DNA of 64,000 nucleotides from an uncultured Dehalococcoidia bacterium. Lineage in GTDB: Bacteria; Chloroflexota; Dehalococcoidia; Lucifugimonadales; JAAXIE01. The DNA lies in assembly GCA_951813255.1 (NCBI GenBank), contig OX638353.1, positions 868,001-932,000 on the forward strand. The letters run 5' to 3'. Both the position numbers and the translations under genes were made by a program. The notes under the pieces were generated by a model. That model worked only from the letters and a program-made list of their open reading frames with translations, was not told the origin of the DNA and did not search any database. This document shows positions 24,087 to 32,928 of this stretch, piece by piece (the first letter of the stretch is position 1; the number at the start of each line of letters is the position of its first letter).

Positions 24087-24801
24087 TCTCAGACGTAAGC
24101 GTCCTCAATCGACGGCCCTTGAGCGGAGTCTGAATATACGCTTCAAGGACCGTCGTTTGCTGGAAGAGGCCCTAGCACACCCGTCGTACCAGAACGAGAA
24201 CCCAGATTTTGCTCTCGGCTCCTATGAGCGGCTGGAGTTCTTGGGAGATGCAGTGGTGCAACTCGCAATAACGCGCGAGTTGCACCATTTTTTGCCGGAA
24301 ATGGACGAGGGCCAGCTTACTCGCCTGCGCTCGAATCTGGTCAAGGGCACGAGCTTGGCCATAGTCGCCCGCAGTATTGGGTTGGGCAACCACCTATACC
24401 TCGGAAAAGGGGAGGAGTCCAACGGTGGCCGTGAGCGCGACTCCATCCTTGCTGCGTCCTTCGAGTCTCTGGCCGGAGCAGTGTTCGTGGACCGGGGCTA
24501 CGATGAAGCGCGCAAGTTCGTACTCCGCGTGATGCAGGGTTACCTCTCTGACCAGATCGAGGGGGGCGTGCCCGAAGACCCCAAGTCCCTATTGCAGAAG
24601 GAGACCCAACGCAAGGGCTGGGGGCGACCCCAATACCATACAGTGAAGACCTTTGGACCGAGCCATGCCCGGCTGTTTCGCGTGGAGGTAGAGGTGAAGG
24701 GCGAGGTCATCGGCCACGGCACAGGGCCTCGCAAGGCCGAGGCGGAAAGCAGGGCTGCCCGCCAAGGTCTGAGGCATTTGGGGGTCCGTGGCCAGCGATA
24801 G
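24076..24801 (+). CDS. rnc: Ribonuclease III
   Basis: 241 residues from a GTG that overlaps the end of the DsbA-like gene. It processes double-stranded RNA including rRNA precursors. The signature ERLEFLGDAV (51-60) carries the acidic active site. The second acidic cluster is in LAASFESLAGAVFVDRGYD (about 130-148). A dsRNA-binding domain fills about 160-235 (DPKSLLQKETQRKG, GHGTGPRKAEAESRAAR). Length and domain order are normal. It is followed after 18 bases by ftsY, an order seen in many bacteria. Confidence 0.96.
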   Translation: MFSSLRRKRPQSTALERSLNIRFKDRRLLEEALAHPSYQNENPDFALGSYERLEFLGDAVVQLAITRELHHFLPEMDEGQLTRLRSNLVKGTSLAIVARSIGLGNHLYLGKGEESNGGRERDSILAASFESLAGAVFVDRGYDEARKFVLRVMQGYLSDQIEGGVPEDPKSLLQKETQRKGWGRPQYHTVKTFGPSHARLFRVEVEVKGEVIGHGTGPRKAEAESRAARQGLRHLGVRGQR

Positions 24802-24819
24802 AAGGCGTGTGGAGGCTGC

Positions 24820-25830
24820 ATGCTTCGTTTTCTGAGGCGCGACCGTTCCAGTGAAGAGAGCCGGCAAGCGGAGGCTGAGAAGACCCGGCACGCGGTGGAA
24901 AAGAGCCGCCAGAGTTGGTTTGGGCGCCTTCGCTCCCTTCTGTCAGGTTCTCATCTTGATGATTCCGTCTGGGACGAACTGGAAGAGGTCCTGATCTCTG
25001 CGGACGTGGGTGTCGACACGGCCCTTGCGTTGGTGGAAAAGCTGAAGCAACAGGCGAACCAAGGCGGTCTCAACGAGCCTGACCATGTGTGGCAGGCGTT
25101 GCGGCGCGAGCTTATCGCCCTGTTGGAGGAGGAGCCCGCGGGGCCGGTCCCAGGCTCAACGACTCCGCCGGCTGCTGCCCCCTCCTTAACGGGCCTCTCC
25201 TCGACGGGCCTCCCCACAACTATCCTGATGGTTGGAGTCAACGGCGTTGGCAAGACCACCAGCATCGCCAAGCTGGCCCATCATTTCAAGAGCCAAGGCA
25301 GCAAGGTGTTGCTGGGGGCGGGCGACACCTTTCGGGCGGCTGCCATTGATCAGCTTCAGTTATGGGGACGTACTGTCGGGGCGGACGTGATTGCACACCA
25401 ACAGGGAGGAGATCCGGGGGCCGTGGTGTACGACGCCTTCGAAGCTGCCCGTGCCCGCTCCGCGGATGTGCTGATCATCGATACTGCGGGACGTCTCCAC
25501 ACCAAGTCGAACCTGATGGATGAGTTGAGCAAGATACGACGGGTGTTGGGGCGACTTGATCCCTCAGCTCCCCACGAGGTGCTGCTGACCCTAGATGCGA
25601 CCACTGGTCAGAACGGGTTGACACAAGCCCGGCAGTTCACGGAAGCGGTCAACTGCACCGGCATATTTCTAGCCAAGCTGGATGGTACGGCCCGAGGGGG
25701 CATTGTCCTCGCCATCAGTCGGGAGTTGGGCCTTCCCATTCTCTTCATCGGCACGGGCGAGCACGCCGAAGACATCGCCCCCTTCGACGCCGAACAGTTT
25801 GTTGATGCCCTGCTAGCACCGTCGGTGTAG
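24820..25830 (+). CDS. ftsY: Signal recognition particle receptor FtsY
   Basis: 336 residues, GGAGG upstream. GTPase that docks ribosome-SRP complexes at the membrane. A short charged N-terminus and the N domain (about 30-105) are followed by a Pro/Ser/Thr-rich joint and the G domain: P-loop GVNGVGKTT (139-147), [33 protein letters not shown] and the closing loop [16 protein letters not shown]. The acidic A domain found in E. coli is missing, as is usual outside proteobacteria. It ends the DsbA-like/rnc/ftsY operon. Confidence 0.97.
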   Translation: MLRFLRRDRSSEESRQAEAEKTRHAVEKSRQSWFGRLRSLLSGSHLDDSVWDELEEVLISADVGVDTALALVEKLKQQANQGGLNEPDHVWQALRRELIALLEEEPAGPVPGSTTPPAAAPSLTGLSSTGLPTTILMVGVNGVGKTTSIAKLAHHFKSQGSKVLLGAGDTFRAAAIDQLQLWGRTVGADVIAHQQGGDPGAVVYDAFEAARARSADVLIIDTAGRLHTKSNLMDELSKIRRVLGRLDPSAPHEVLLTLDATTGQNGLTQARQFTEAVNCTGIFLAKLDGTARGGIVLAISRELGLPILFIGTGEHAEDIAPFDAEQFVDALLAPSV

Positions 25831-25987
25831 AAGGGCTTCGCCTGCGGCCCGGCGGAAGCCATGCGCTTGAAAGCAAGGGTGGCTGAGCAAAGGTCCAAGC
25901 GATATTCCCTTCTGGCAGTCCCATGGGAGGGCAGTTTTGCCTCGACAGGCAGTAAACCTCATCCATAATTGCTAGCACTGCGCACAC

Positions 25988-28399
25988 ATGCTTGAACCTC
26001 TGATTTTCCTGATTGCCATCGAGGCGATGGGGCTGTTTGCTTTCCCCATTGTGTTCGGGTTATTCAGCCGCTTGCCCGACCGAGGGGCGATGCTGGCCAA
26101 GCCTCTGGTGTTGCTCCTTGGCTCCTACCTGTTCTGGATGTTGGGGCATATTGGCGGAGTGGCTGGGTCTCGGGTGACGGTGTTTGCGATTGCGGGGCTG
26201 TTGGCTGCTCTCTTTGTGTTTTTGTTGCACAGACATGGGGAAGAGATTGTCCCATGGGTGCGGAGGCACTGGCGTCTCTTACTGGCAGGAGAGTTGGTGT
26301 TCCTAGCGGCTTATGGCATATGGCTGGTCATCGTGGCCCAGTCGCCAGCCATCACGAACACCGAGAAGCCCATGGATTTCGCCTTCCTGAACGCGATCCT
26401 ACAGGCTGACACGTTCCCGCCCGAAGACCCCTGGCTTGCCGGACATTCCATCAGCTACTACTACTTTGGGCACTTGATGGTGGGCTTCCTCACCAAACTC
26501 ACGGGCATTTCTTCGGCCTTCACCTTCAACCTTGGTCCTCCCTTGGTTGCCGCTATGACAGCTGCAGGGGTGTTCAGTCTCGTCTACAACCTGGTGCGCC
26601 TTGCTGGAGCCGGAATACGCGCAGGGGTTGTCTTCGCGTTGTTTGCTCCGCTGCTGGTGGTGTTCATCGGCAGCCTGGAGGGGGTGTTGGAGCTGTTCCA
26701 TGCACGCGGATGGGGCTCGGCGGGCTTCTGGCAGGCTGTCGCAATTCCAGGTCTGGATGGCAGCGGTGGCGGTGGTTTCTTCCCTGACGGATGGTTGTGG
26801 TGGTGGCGGGCTTCCCGCATTCTCACCACCTTCTCGGACGGGGTACAGATAGATGCTGCGATTACGGAGTTCCCGTTTTTCATCTTTCTGCTGGGCGATC
26901 TGCACGCCCATGCCATGGCGTTGCCTTTCCTGGTGTTGAACTTGGGGGTGGCACTCAGTCTGTTTTTGGTTCCGGCGCACTTAGACCAATACTGGCGCCA
27001 ACGTCGATGGTGGGAGCCGGTAGTTACCGCGGTGGCTCTGGGGTCACTAGCCTTCATCAACCTGTGGGATTTCCCTGTGTTCGCCGGAATCCTGGGTGCG
27101 GTGATGCTGGTCAAGGCTTTTGGAGACCATGGAGGGGCGATGGGGCCCGCGCTGATGTCGACCCTGCGCACCATTGTGCCTGTCGTGGCTTTGGCAGTGC
27201 TGCTGTACCTGCCCTTCTACCTCAGCGTGGAAGGACGCATACCCCTGATTCTCCCGTTGCGGGATGTGAGCACAAGGCCTTTGATATTCGCGCTGATCTG
27301 GGGGCTGTTCCTTGTGGCGTGTGGAGCGTTTCTAGTGGCGCAGTTCTGGCGTCTGCCATCGCGGGACAAGATGGGAAAGCGGCTTAGTGGTTGGACAATG
27401 CCTGCCGTCGCCATTGGGGTTGCCATCGCACCCTTTCTCGTCTGGGCGATGGCGCGGATGGTCATTAGCCCGTTCGATGGCGGGGCAACGGACGGGTTGT
27501 TGGATATGCTTGGACGTCTGGGGGCGCTGGCGCCACTGTTTTTGCTGGTCGGGGCTGCATTCTATGGTGCATTGGTGCGGGTCTTGACGGACCCGGGCAG
27601 GGGGCTGGTATTTCCATTGGTGATTTTGGGGATGGGGCTCTATCTGCTGATGGGGGTGGAGCTCTTCTATCTAGACGACCTTTTCTTTATCCGGCTGAAT
27701 ACGGTGTTCAAGGCTTACTTCCAAGCGTGGCTCCTGTTGGGTGTGGCGTCGGCATTCGGGCTCTATTACATGTGGGCGTGGTTCCGTGAGCGTCCGTCGT
27801 TGGGGGTACGGGTGTCGTTGGCGGCTTTGGGCGGATTGGTCGCGGTGTTGTTGGTGGGGTCCGTGTACTATCCGGTGGGGTCGGCGTTGGACCGGGCAAG
27901 TGTCTCTGATGAGCCGTCCACTCTTGATGGTCTTGCGTTCTTGGAGAGGCAGTCTCCGGCGGAGTATCGGGCCATACGGTGGCTGCGGGATGAAGGTGAG
28001 TGGGGGCGTGTGGTGGAGGCTGTGGGCCCCGATTACAGTGAGTACTCTCGGGTGTCGTCGCACACGGGTTATCCCACGTTGCTGGGCTGGCCCACGCACG
28101 AAGAGCACTGGCGTGGCGGGGTCCGCTCGCAGCTTGAACGCCGGGGGGATGTGGACGGCATCTACTCCAGTGGGGATGCGTCTGAGGTAGAGTCACTGTT
28201 GGCGAAACACAGGGTGCGGTATGTAGTAATGGGGCACCGCGAACGAAATACCTATCCCGACGCGAACCTTGGCGGATTCGAGAGCAACATGGTGGCGCAC
28301 CACTTTCGTGGGGACAGCCCCGTCACTGTGTACGAATGGTGCGGGACGGGCACTGGGAACCAACACTGCTCTGAACCACCATCGCAATCGGGTACTTAG
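25988..28399 (+). CDS. DUF2298 (Chlor_Arch_YYY) polytopic membrane protein
   Basis: 803 residues with about a dozen hydrophobic segments. The family hallmark ISYYYFGHLMVGFLTKLTG (about 153-171) is present, as are the long loop FPFFIFLLGDLHAHAMALPF and the VELFYLDDLFFIRLNTVFKAY segment. A soluble part near the C-terminus (YRAIRWLRDEGEW, HEEHWRGG, RVRYVVMGHRER) fits a GT-C-type glycosyltransferase. The family is restricted mainly to Chloroflexota, archaea and a few others and its substrate is not established. It meets the PMT-type gene tail to tail with a 4-base overlap, and both probably act on lipid-linked sugars at the cell surface. Confidence 0.88.
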   Translation: MLEPLIFLIAIEAMGLFAFPIVFGLFSRLPDRGAMLAKPLVLLLGSYLFWMLGHIGGVAGSRVTVFAIAGLLAALFVFLLHRHGEEIVPWVRRHWRLLLAGELVFLAAYGIWLVIVAQSPAITNTEKPMDFAFLNAILQADTFPPEDPWLAGHSISYYYFGHLMVGFLTKLTGISSAFTFNLGPPLVAAMTAAGVFSLVYNLVRLAGAGIRAGVVFALFAPLLVVFIGSLEGVLELFHARGWGSAGFWQAVAIPGLDGSGGGGFFPDGWLWWWRASRILTTFSDGVQIDAAITEFPFFIFLLGDLHAHAMALPFLVLNLGVALSLFLVPAHLDQYWRQRRWWEPVVTAVALGSLAFINLWDFPVFAGILGAVMLVKAFGDHGGAMGPALMSTLRTIVPVVALAVLLYLPFYLSVEGRIPLILPLRDVSTRPLIFALIWGLFLVACGAFLVAQFWRLPSRDKMGKRLSGWTMPAVAIGVAIAPFLVWAMARMVISPFDGGATDGLLDMLGRLGALAPLFLLVGAAFYGALVRVLTDPGRGLVFPLVILGMGLYLLMGVELFYLDDLFFIRLNTVFKAYFQAWLLLGVASAFGLYYMWAWFRERPSLGVRVSLAALGGLVAVLLVGSVYYPVGSALDRASVSDEPSTLDGLAFLERQSPAEYRAIRWLRDEGEWGRVVEAVGPDYSEYSRVSSHTGYPTLLGWPTHEEHWRGGVRSQLERRGDVDGIYSSGDASEVESLLAKHRVRYVVMGHRERNTYPDANLGGFESNMVAHHFRGDSPVTVYEWCGTGTGNQHCSEPPSQSGT

Positions 28400-29904
28400 A
28401 CGATCAACCCACTCAATCCCGATGGTAGGCCGTAACCATAGGCTAGGGGGGAGAGAAGCAGGAAGCCGAGCACCATGAGGGTTACTCCGGCCGCCGAGAC
28501 TACGCGGGTGCGGCGGGCACTGCCGACGCAGACCAATACCCTGTCGAAGGCCAAAGCGGCTAGAAGCACGGACAGGATGAACGGCAGGAAGTAGTGGTAG
28601 ACGAACACAGGCCTTTCGATGGGGGCAAAGGGCAGCCAGTTGGCCAGAATGCCCACCAGGAGGAATGCGCCTACCAGCAAGATCCGACGGCTGTCGTCAT
28701 CCAGCCTGCGCCAGCCCCAGATGCGCCGGGCCATCATGCAGAGGAAAGCCAGGACGCCGAGAATTACCATCCACCAGACGTAAGGCATGCCCAACAGGTA
28801 GATGCGAGAGGTGGTGTCGTCGACAGTTTCCTGCCAGAAACTGAGGCCTCGGGGTCTGAAGGGCCAACTCCACCAAGGAGTCTGCCACGGGTGGTCGGCG
28901 CGGATACCGGAGTTTGCCGTGTACATGGTGCGATTGAGTTCCCAGACCTTCTCCACGTCATTCAGTTCGCGCTCGCCCTGATGGGAGGCCCCTTCGAGGG
29001 ACAGGCGAAACTCCGGTGTCATGAAGGCGTCACCCGGCCCTGACTTGGGCAGGAGTTCGAAGTGCAGCACCCAGAGGTAGAAGTAGATGATTCCTGGCAG
29101 GAGCAAGAGGAACAGGGCGTAGGCTAGAAGGCGGAATATCAGCTTGCGGAAACCGGGTAGTCCCAAGGCCAGGTCGGCCAAGGCAGCGAGGCCAACCAAT
29201 CCGAACATGCCCAAGCCGGTCCACTTTAGGCTGACGGTTGCTCCCAAGGCGATTCCTGTCAGCAGCAGGAGTCCCATCCAGCGCCATGAGCCAAGGGGCT
29301 TGCGTCGCATGGCGAGGAACAGCGCTAGGGACAGCATCCCGGAGAACAGCAGCATGCTGTCGATGAGGATGAAACGGGACTCTACGAGCAGGGCCCCGTC
29401 GAGGAGTATTACGGCCGAGGCCAGGTAGGCTGCAGGACGACCTGCGCCAAGCTGCCGGACCAGAACGTAGGCGACGGGCACCATGAGAGCTCCGAACAGG
29501 GCGGGCACGGCCCGCATGGGGAGATAGACGGTGTCGCCATAGGGGTCGCCGATGTTCTCGAAGGCGAACCCCGGTTCGAAGCCTCCTATCCATGCTGCCA
29601 AGGCGATGAGCATTTTGCCCAAGGGCGGGTGGATGTCGAAGAAGTACTCACCGGTGAAGTAGCGGCTGGCAAAGCCACCGAAATGGAGCTCGTCGAAGAC
29701 AATCTGGTCGGGCTCCCAGAGACGCCAGAAGCGGGTGAGGAAGGCGAGGAGGATGATGAGCCAGAGGAGCCAGTGGTCGCGGAGGAGATAGAGGGCGCGT
29801 TGTCGCCATGGGAGGGATGGTGTGGGGGTATCTTGGAGAGGGCCCGTGGCTCCTTCTTCGGGAGGGTAGGGGGCTTCGTGCACGGTTGGGTGTGTGGTCT
29901 CCAT
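28396..29904 (-). CDS. PMT-type (dolichyl-phosphate-mannose) mannosyltransferase
   Basis: 502 residues from the ATG at 29904; an ATG at 29916 and a TTG at 29952 are in frame, but the latter looks like a promoter remnant. GT-C family protein with about ten membrane segments. The first external loop has FDELHFGGFASRYFTGEYFFDIHPPLGK, here cited as residues about 73-100, with the acidic metal/catalytic motif D-E near its start and HPPLGK at its end, the hallmark of protein O-mannosyltransferases. It transfers a sugar from a polyprenyl phosphate carrier to protein at the membrane. A perfect palindrome covers the start region. It converges on the DUF2298 gene. Confidence 0.88.
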   Translation of the reverse strand: METTHPTVHEAPYPPEEGATGPLQDTPTPSLPWRQRALYLLRDHWLLWLIILLAFLTRFWRLWEPDQIVFDELHFGGFASRYFTGEYFFDIHPPLGKMLIALAAWIGGFEPGFAFENIGDPYGDTVYLPMRAVPALFGALMVPVAYVLVRQLGAGRPAAYLASAVILLDGALLVESRFILIDSMLLFSGMLSLALFLAMRRKPLGSWRWMGLLLLTGIALGATVSLKWTGLGMFGLVGLAALADLALGLPGFRKLIFRLLAYALFLLLLPGIIYFYLWVLHFELLPKSGPGDAFMTPEFRLSLEGASHQGERELNDVEKVWELNRTMYTANSGIRADHPWQTPWWSWPFRPRGLSFWQETVDDTTSRIYLLGMPYVWWMVILGVLAFLCMMARRIWGWRRLDDDSRRILLVGAFLLVGILANWLPFAPIERPVFVYHYFLPFILSVLLAALAFDRVLVCVGSARRTRVVSAAGVTLMVLGFLLLSPLAYGYGLPSGLSGLIV

Positions 29905-29934
29905 ACCGCTGCCCATTATAGGGCAGCGGTATGG
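29901..29934. promoter_or_regulatory. Perfect 14-bp inverted repeat at the PMT gene start
   Basis: CCATACCGCTGCCC (29901-29914), a 6-base loop and GGGCAGCGGTATGG (29921-29934). On the minus strand the loop reads TATAAT. If that is a -10 element, transcription would start about 4 bases before the ATG at 29904. No good -35 is at 17 bases. In RNA the arms would hide both possible ATG codons. It may act as an operator or translational switch. Confidence 0.6.
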
Positions 29935-29982
29935 GTGCGCTTGGCTCGTCAAGCGGGAGAATGATTGGATTGAATGTATCCG

Positions 29983-30564
29983 CTAGCGCGGGCGGACCCA
30001 GCTTTCGGAGATGGCGAGGGCGGCGGTGCTGGAGGCGTGGCCGCCGCGTTCCTGGGGCTGGGGGAGTCCTGAGGCCTGCTGGCCGTTGACCGTCAGGCGT
30101 GCGCCCTTGGCGGGTATGAAGCAGCTGTAGACGCCGTGGGGGCCTGTTGGGCGCGTGCCGGCTTCGACTCGGACGATGAACGGGTCGATGAAGTCGTACC
30201 AAGTCATCGATATTTCTGCGTCGTCGGAGCTGATGTACTCGGTCCAGAAGGAGGTTGAGTCGCCAGCGCGGGAGAAAGTGGCCTCGATTACGGGGATGTT
30301 GGGGTCGGCGTTGGGTGGGTTTATCTGGGATTCGAGTTCTTCCTGTAGCCAGCGGGCCAAGGCGATGTTGTCGGAGTAGATGCGAATCTGCCCGTCGGTC
30401 AGCTCGCTCTGCAGAAGCAGGATGTGGCCCATGCCAGCTGGGGAGAACCAAACACGCCAGTGGCTGGCGCGGGTGGTGAAGTCGTCACCGCCTTGGGAGA
30501 GGCGGATAAAGGAGTTCTCTCCGGTGAGGCGTACTTCATTGGGGTCTGTGGGTGACATGGTCAT
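29983..30564 (-). CDS. Hypothetical protein
   Basis: 193 residues with a good site (AAGGAGG) before the start. Mainly beta-like sequence: ASHWRVWFSPAGMGHILLLQ, IRIYSDNIALARWLQEELE, TEYISSDDAEISMTWYDF, FIVRVEAGTRPTGPHGVYSC. There is no signal peptide, membrane segment or metal motif that I can assign. It follows the LLM oxidoreductase gene after 48 bases on the same strand, so it is probably in the same operon and may be an accessory to that enzyme. No family recognised. Confidence 0.65.
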   Translation of the reverse strand: MTMSPTDPNEVRLTGENSFIRLSQGGDDFTTRASHWRVWFSPAGMGHILLLQSELTDGQIRIYSDNIALARWLQEELESQINPPNADPNIPVIEATFSRAGDSTSFWTEYISSDDAEISMTWYDFIDPFIVRVEAGTRPTGPHGVYSCFIPAKGARLTVNGQQASGLPQPQERGGHASSTAALAISESWVRPR

Positions 30565-30612
30565 TTTGTACCTCCTTGTGTTGGAGCGCGGATTGGTGCG
30601 GGGACTTGCGTG

Positions 30613-31704
30613 TCAGCCAGGTGGGGGTGGGAGTAGGTCGCGGAGTTCGGGGGCTATGTGCTTCATGAAGAGCTCCATGGACTTCCAGCCTTTTTCGGGT
30701 GGGTCCCAGTCCTGGGTGAGTTGGAGGAGGGTCCCGAAGCCTCCGACGCGATCATATACCGCGCGGATGGCCTTGAGGCAGTGGTCGGGGTCGCCGACGA
30801 CCCAGCGGTTGTCCATGAGGTAGGGGACGGTGAGGGCGTCGTCGGGCATGGACTCGTCGTCCTTCATGAGGTCGAACATGCCCATGCGGGAGAAGAGGGG
30901 GAAGAAGTAGTCGTCGAAGGAGCGGCCCATGCCGTGGTTGAGGACGTCGTTGCGGGCTTCCTCGGTGGTCTCGGCGACGTGGATGTCGAGGCAGACGCGC
31001 CATTCGCGCTTGTCGGCGACGTGTCCGCCCTTGGCGGCGCCACGCTGGTAGGCTTCCCAGTGGGTGTGGAGGTGTTCGAGGGGGAGGATGTCGGTGGTGA
31101 GGGGTATCCATCCGTGTTCGCCGGCCCACTCGATGGTGGAGGAGTTCTTGCTGACGCCGGCGACGCCGATGGGCGGGTGGGGCTGCTGGTAGGGTTTGAG
31201 CCAGAGGCCGAGACCGATATCGGGGAAGGGTGATGTGGGCTTCACCTGATAGAACTCGCCGTTGTATTCGAAGGGGCCGTCGGACTCCCAAAGTTTAAGT
31301 ACGCAGTCGAGGACTTCGGCGGCGCGGGCGTGGCGCTTGTCCTCTTCCACCTCGAAGAGTTCGAATTCGGTGGGGACGCCACCGGTTCCGACGCCGAGGT
31401 AAAAGCGTCCTCCGGAGAGGTGGTCGAGCATGGCTAGGCGGTGGGCCAGCATCTTGGGGTCGTGGAGCTGGAGGAGGATTACTCCGGTGCCGAGCCTGAT
31501 GTTCTGGGTCTTAGCGAAGGCTTGGGCGATGAAGAGGTCGGGGGCGGGGAGGTTTTCCCAAGGGATGGTGTAGTGCTCACCGATCCAGCCTTCGTGGTAG
31601 CCGAGTTGATCGGCGGTGATGACGGTCTGCATGTCCTCTTTGATGGTGCGCTGCAAGTCCTTGGAGGGATGGTGGACGGGCATCATGAAGAAACCGAAGT
31701 TCAT
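30613..31704 (-). CDS. LLM-class flavin-dependent monooxygenase
   Basis: 363 residues, AGGAGG before the ATG. Luciferase-like TIM barrel of the longer type: MNFGFFMMPVHHP, GYHEGWIGEHYTIPWE, IRLGTGVILLQLHDP, GGRFYLGVGTGGVPTEFELF and HPPIGVAGVSKNS. The WxGEHH/Y region and the GVGxG loop are typical of FMNH2-using two-component monooxygenases that attack terpenes, alkanals or sulfonates. The unusual upstream region (31731-32115) contains a repeat array that may regulate it. The hypothetical protein at 29983 is probably co-transcribed. Confidence 0.9.
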   Translation of the reverse strand: MNFGFFMMPVHHPSKDLQRTIKEDMQTVITADQLGYHEGWIGEHYTIPWENLPAPDLFIAQAFAKTQNIRLGTGVILLQLHDPKMLAHRLAMLDHLSGGRFYLGVGTGGVPTEFELFEVEEDKRHARAAEVLDCVLKLWESDGPFEYNGEFYQVKPTSPFPDIGLGLWLKPYQQPHPPIGVAGVSKNSSTIEWAGEHGWIPLTTDILPLEHLHTHWEAYQRGAAKGGHVADKREWRVCLDIHVAETTEEARNDVLNHGMGRSFDDYFFPLFSRMGMFDLMKDDESMPDDALTVPYLMDNRWVVGDPDHCLKAIRAVYDRVGGFGTLLQLTQDWDPPEKGWKSMELFMKHIAPELRDLLPPPPG

Positions 31705-31730
31705 GAGGTCCTCCTAATGGTGGGATGGGG

Positions 31731-31753
31731 TCCTTTGACAGGCTCAGGCAACG
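31731..31753 (-). repeat. Dispersed intergenic repeat, short copy 3
   Basis: Read on the minus strand, CCGTTGCCTGAGCCTGTC followed by AAAGGA matches the core of the repeats at 72-130 and 2370-2418. It lies 27 bases upstream of the LLM gene start. Confidence 0.5.
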
Positions 31754-31764
31754 GGGTGGCCGTT

Positions 31765-32115
31765 GTCTCAGCGGTCTCATGATTGTATCTGAGCCAGCTA
31801 CGAAACCCCTGTCTCATTCCGGGAGATTTCGTATCTGCGAAAACAGGGGGTGGGGGGAACGTTCGTAGCTGATGAGACAAAAATCGTAGCTGTGGTGAAT
31901 TTTTCGTAGCTGAAATTTGTCTCATTGTCTCATGGTTGTATCTGGGCCAGCTAGGAAAACGTTGTCTCACGCGGGGCAAATTCGTATCTGGAGAGCGGCG
32001 AACAATGGTGGCAAAAGGAGACAAAGCCGTAGCTGGGGACGGGATTTGGAGGGCTGAAATTTGTCTCATTTGTCTCACGTTTGTATCTGAGTCAGCTACG
32101 AAAGCTCTGTCTCGT
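31765..32115. repeat. Octamer array: three units of about 150 bp
   Basis: Three related units begin at about 31765, 31917 and 32060. Each has paired GTCTCA boxes, then TTGTATCTG, then a CAGCTACGAAA-like sequence, then another GTCTCA/G. The octamer [C/T]GTA[G/T]CTG occurs exactly on the + strand at 31784, 31830, 31864, 31885, 31905, 31937, 31983, 32028 and 32082, and on the minus strand at 31795-31802 and 32093-32100. The inverse box ATGAGACAAA (31872-31881) pairs with TTTGTCTCAT (31917-31926). No gene fits; open frames across it reflect the repetition. Confidence 0.8.
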
Positions 32116-32556
32116 TCCAGGGGTGTGAAAGGCGATTTTGGGGACGGCAGGCGGGTTCCCGCTCGTCTGCTCTGGGGCAGGCTCTGCGCGGACACGACAG
32201 AGAAGGGCGTGAAAATGCAGGATAAGAGGGCGGCAATAGCGGAGAAGAGGGTAAGATTGCGGAGGAAGGTGGGCTTGGCTGTTTGGGCCTGCATCGATTC
32301 TCCTGATTCTCCTGCTGTTATGGGTGGTTTTGGGGCCGTTGCGGGGGCTGGTCGCTTCAGATTGCCGGTGCGGGGCCGGGGGCGACTGGTTAATGATGGG
32401 CTACGGGTGGGGTTTGGCGCAAGCGGGTTTTGTCATGGTTGTTTGAGGGGAGGGATGGGGGCTCTTGAGGGTGTTTTGGGAAAAGAGCAGGCTGGGGTGA
32501 CCTGGAGGGGGGTGCAGGATCGGGGTTCGGGGCGGGCCGTTGCGCGCTATGGAAGG
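32116..32556. other. Non-coding interval after the octamer array
   Basis: I see no gene. A + strand open frame from 31936 to 32697 crosses the array, the long direct repeat at 32393 and the end of the protease gene, and its peptide has no recognisable features. The segment is G-rich on the + strand and holds the first copy of the direct repeat. Confidence 0.55.
32393..32443 (+). repeat. Direct repeat flanking the protease pair, copy 1
   Basis: Identical to 33310-33360 except for one base in 51 (ATGATGGGCTAC[G/A]GGTGGGG, then TTTGGCGCAAGCGGGTTTTG, then TCATGGTTGTT). Weaker similarity continues for about 30 bases before it and about 90 bases after it (GGGGTGACCTG etc.). The two copies are 917 bases apart and enclose the two-gene clan AA protease module. 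Confidence 0.85.
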
Positions 32557-32928
32557 CTATGCCCTGGCCTGAATGATGACGCGCCCGCCGTTCACGACTT
32601 CGACGTTCAGGTCGTGGCGGTCCAGCATCGCCATACCCACAAGCGGAATACTGCCCGTAGCGTCAGCCTGGATTCGTCTTGGTTGGCCGTCCCATAGAAG
32701 GGTGACGTCGTGAACGTCGAAATCGATCACAGCGTCATTAGCCAGAAACGCTTGGCCCATGTAGGCGAAGGGCAGTCTTAATTCATCGACCAATACAGGC
32801 GGCAATGTCAGGAATCCGCTGTATCCAGTGTCTATGACGGCTTCGATATCCCGCGTCAGCCCTTGGGGGTCATGGAGGGGCAGGGTCACGACGGCTTCGT
32901 AAGCAGCGTTAACCACACCCTGGATCAC
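32557..32928 (-). CDS. Clan AA (retropepsin-like) aspartic protease
   Basis: 123 residues from a GTG that overlaps the stop of the upstream partner gene. The active-site motif is AVIDTGYSGFLTLP (about 31-44; D-T-G), and the C-terminal strand LVGMAMLDRHDLNVEVV fits the G-M/x-LL region of retropepsin folds. At this size it must act as a homodimer. There is no signal peptide, so it should be cytoplasmic. Bacterial members of this kind are poorly studied. The tight coupling to the partner suggests a joint role. Confidence 0.8.
   Translation of the reverse strand: MIQGVVNAAYEAVVTLPLHDPQGLTRDIEAVIDTGYSGFLTLPPVLVDELRLPFAYMGQAFLANDAVIDFDVHDVTLLWDGQPRRIQADATGSIPLVGMAMLDRHDLNVEVVNGGRVIIQARA

Noticed and set aside
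31936-32697. 253-codon open frame on the + strand
   Set aside because: Runs through the octamer array and a direct repeat and ends inside the protease gene; no domain.
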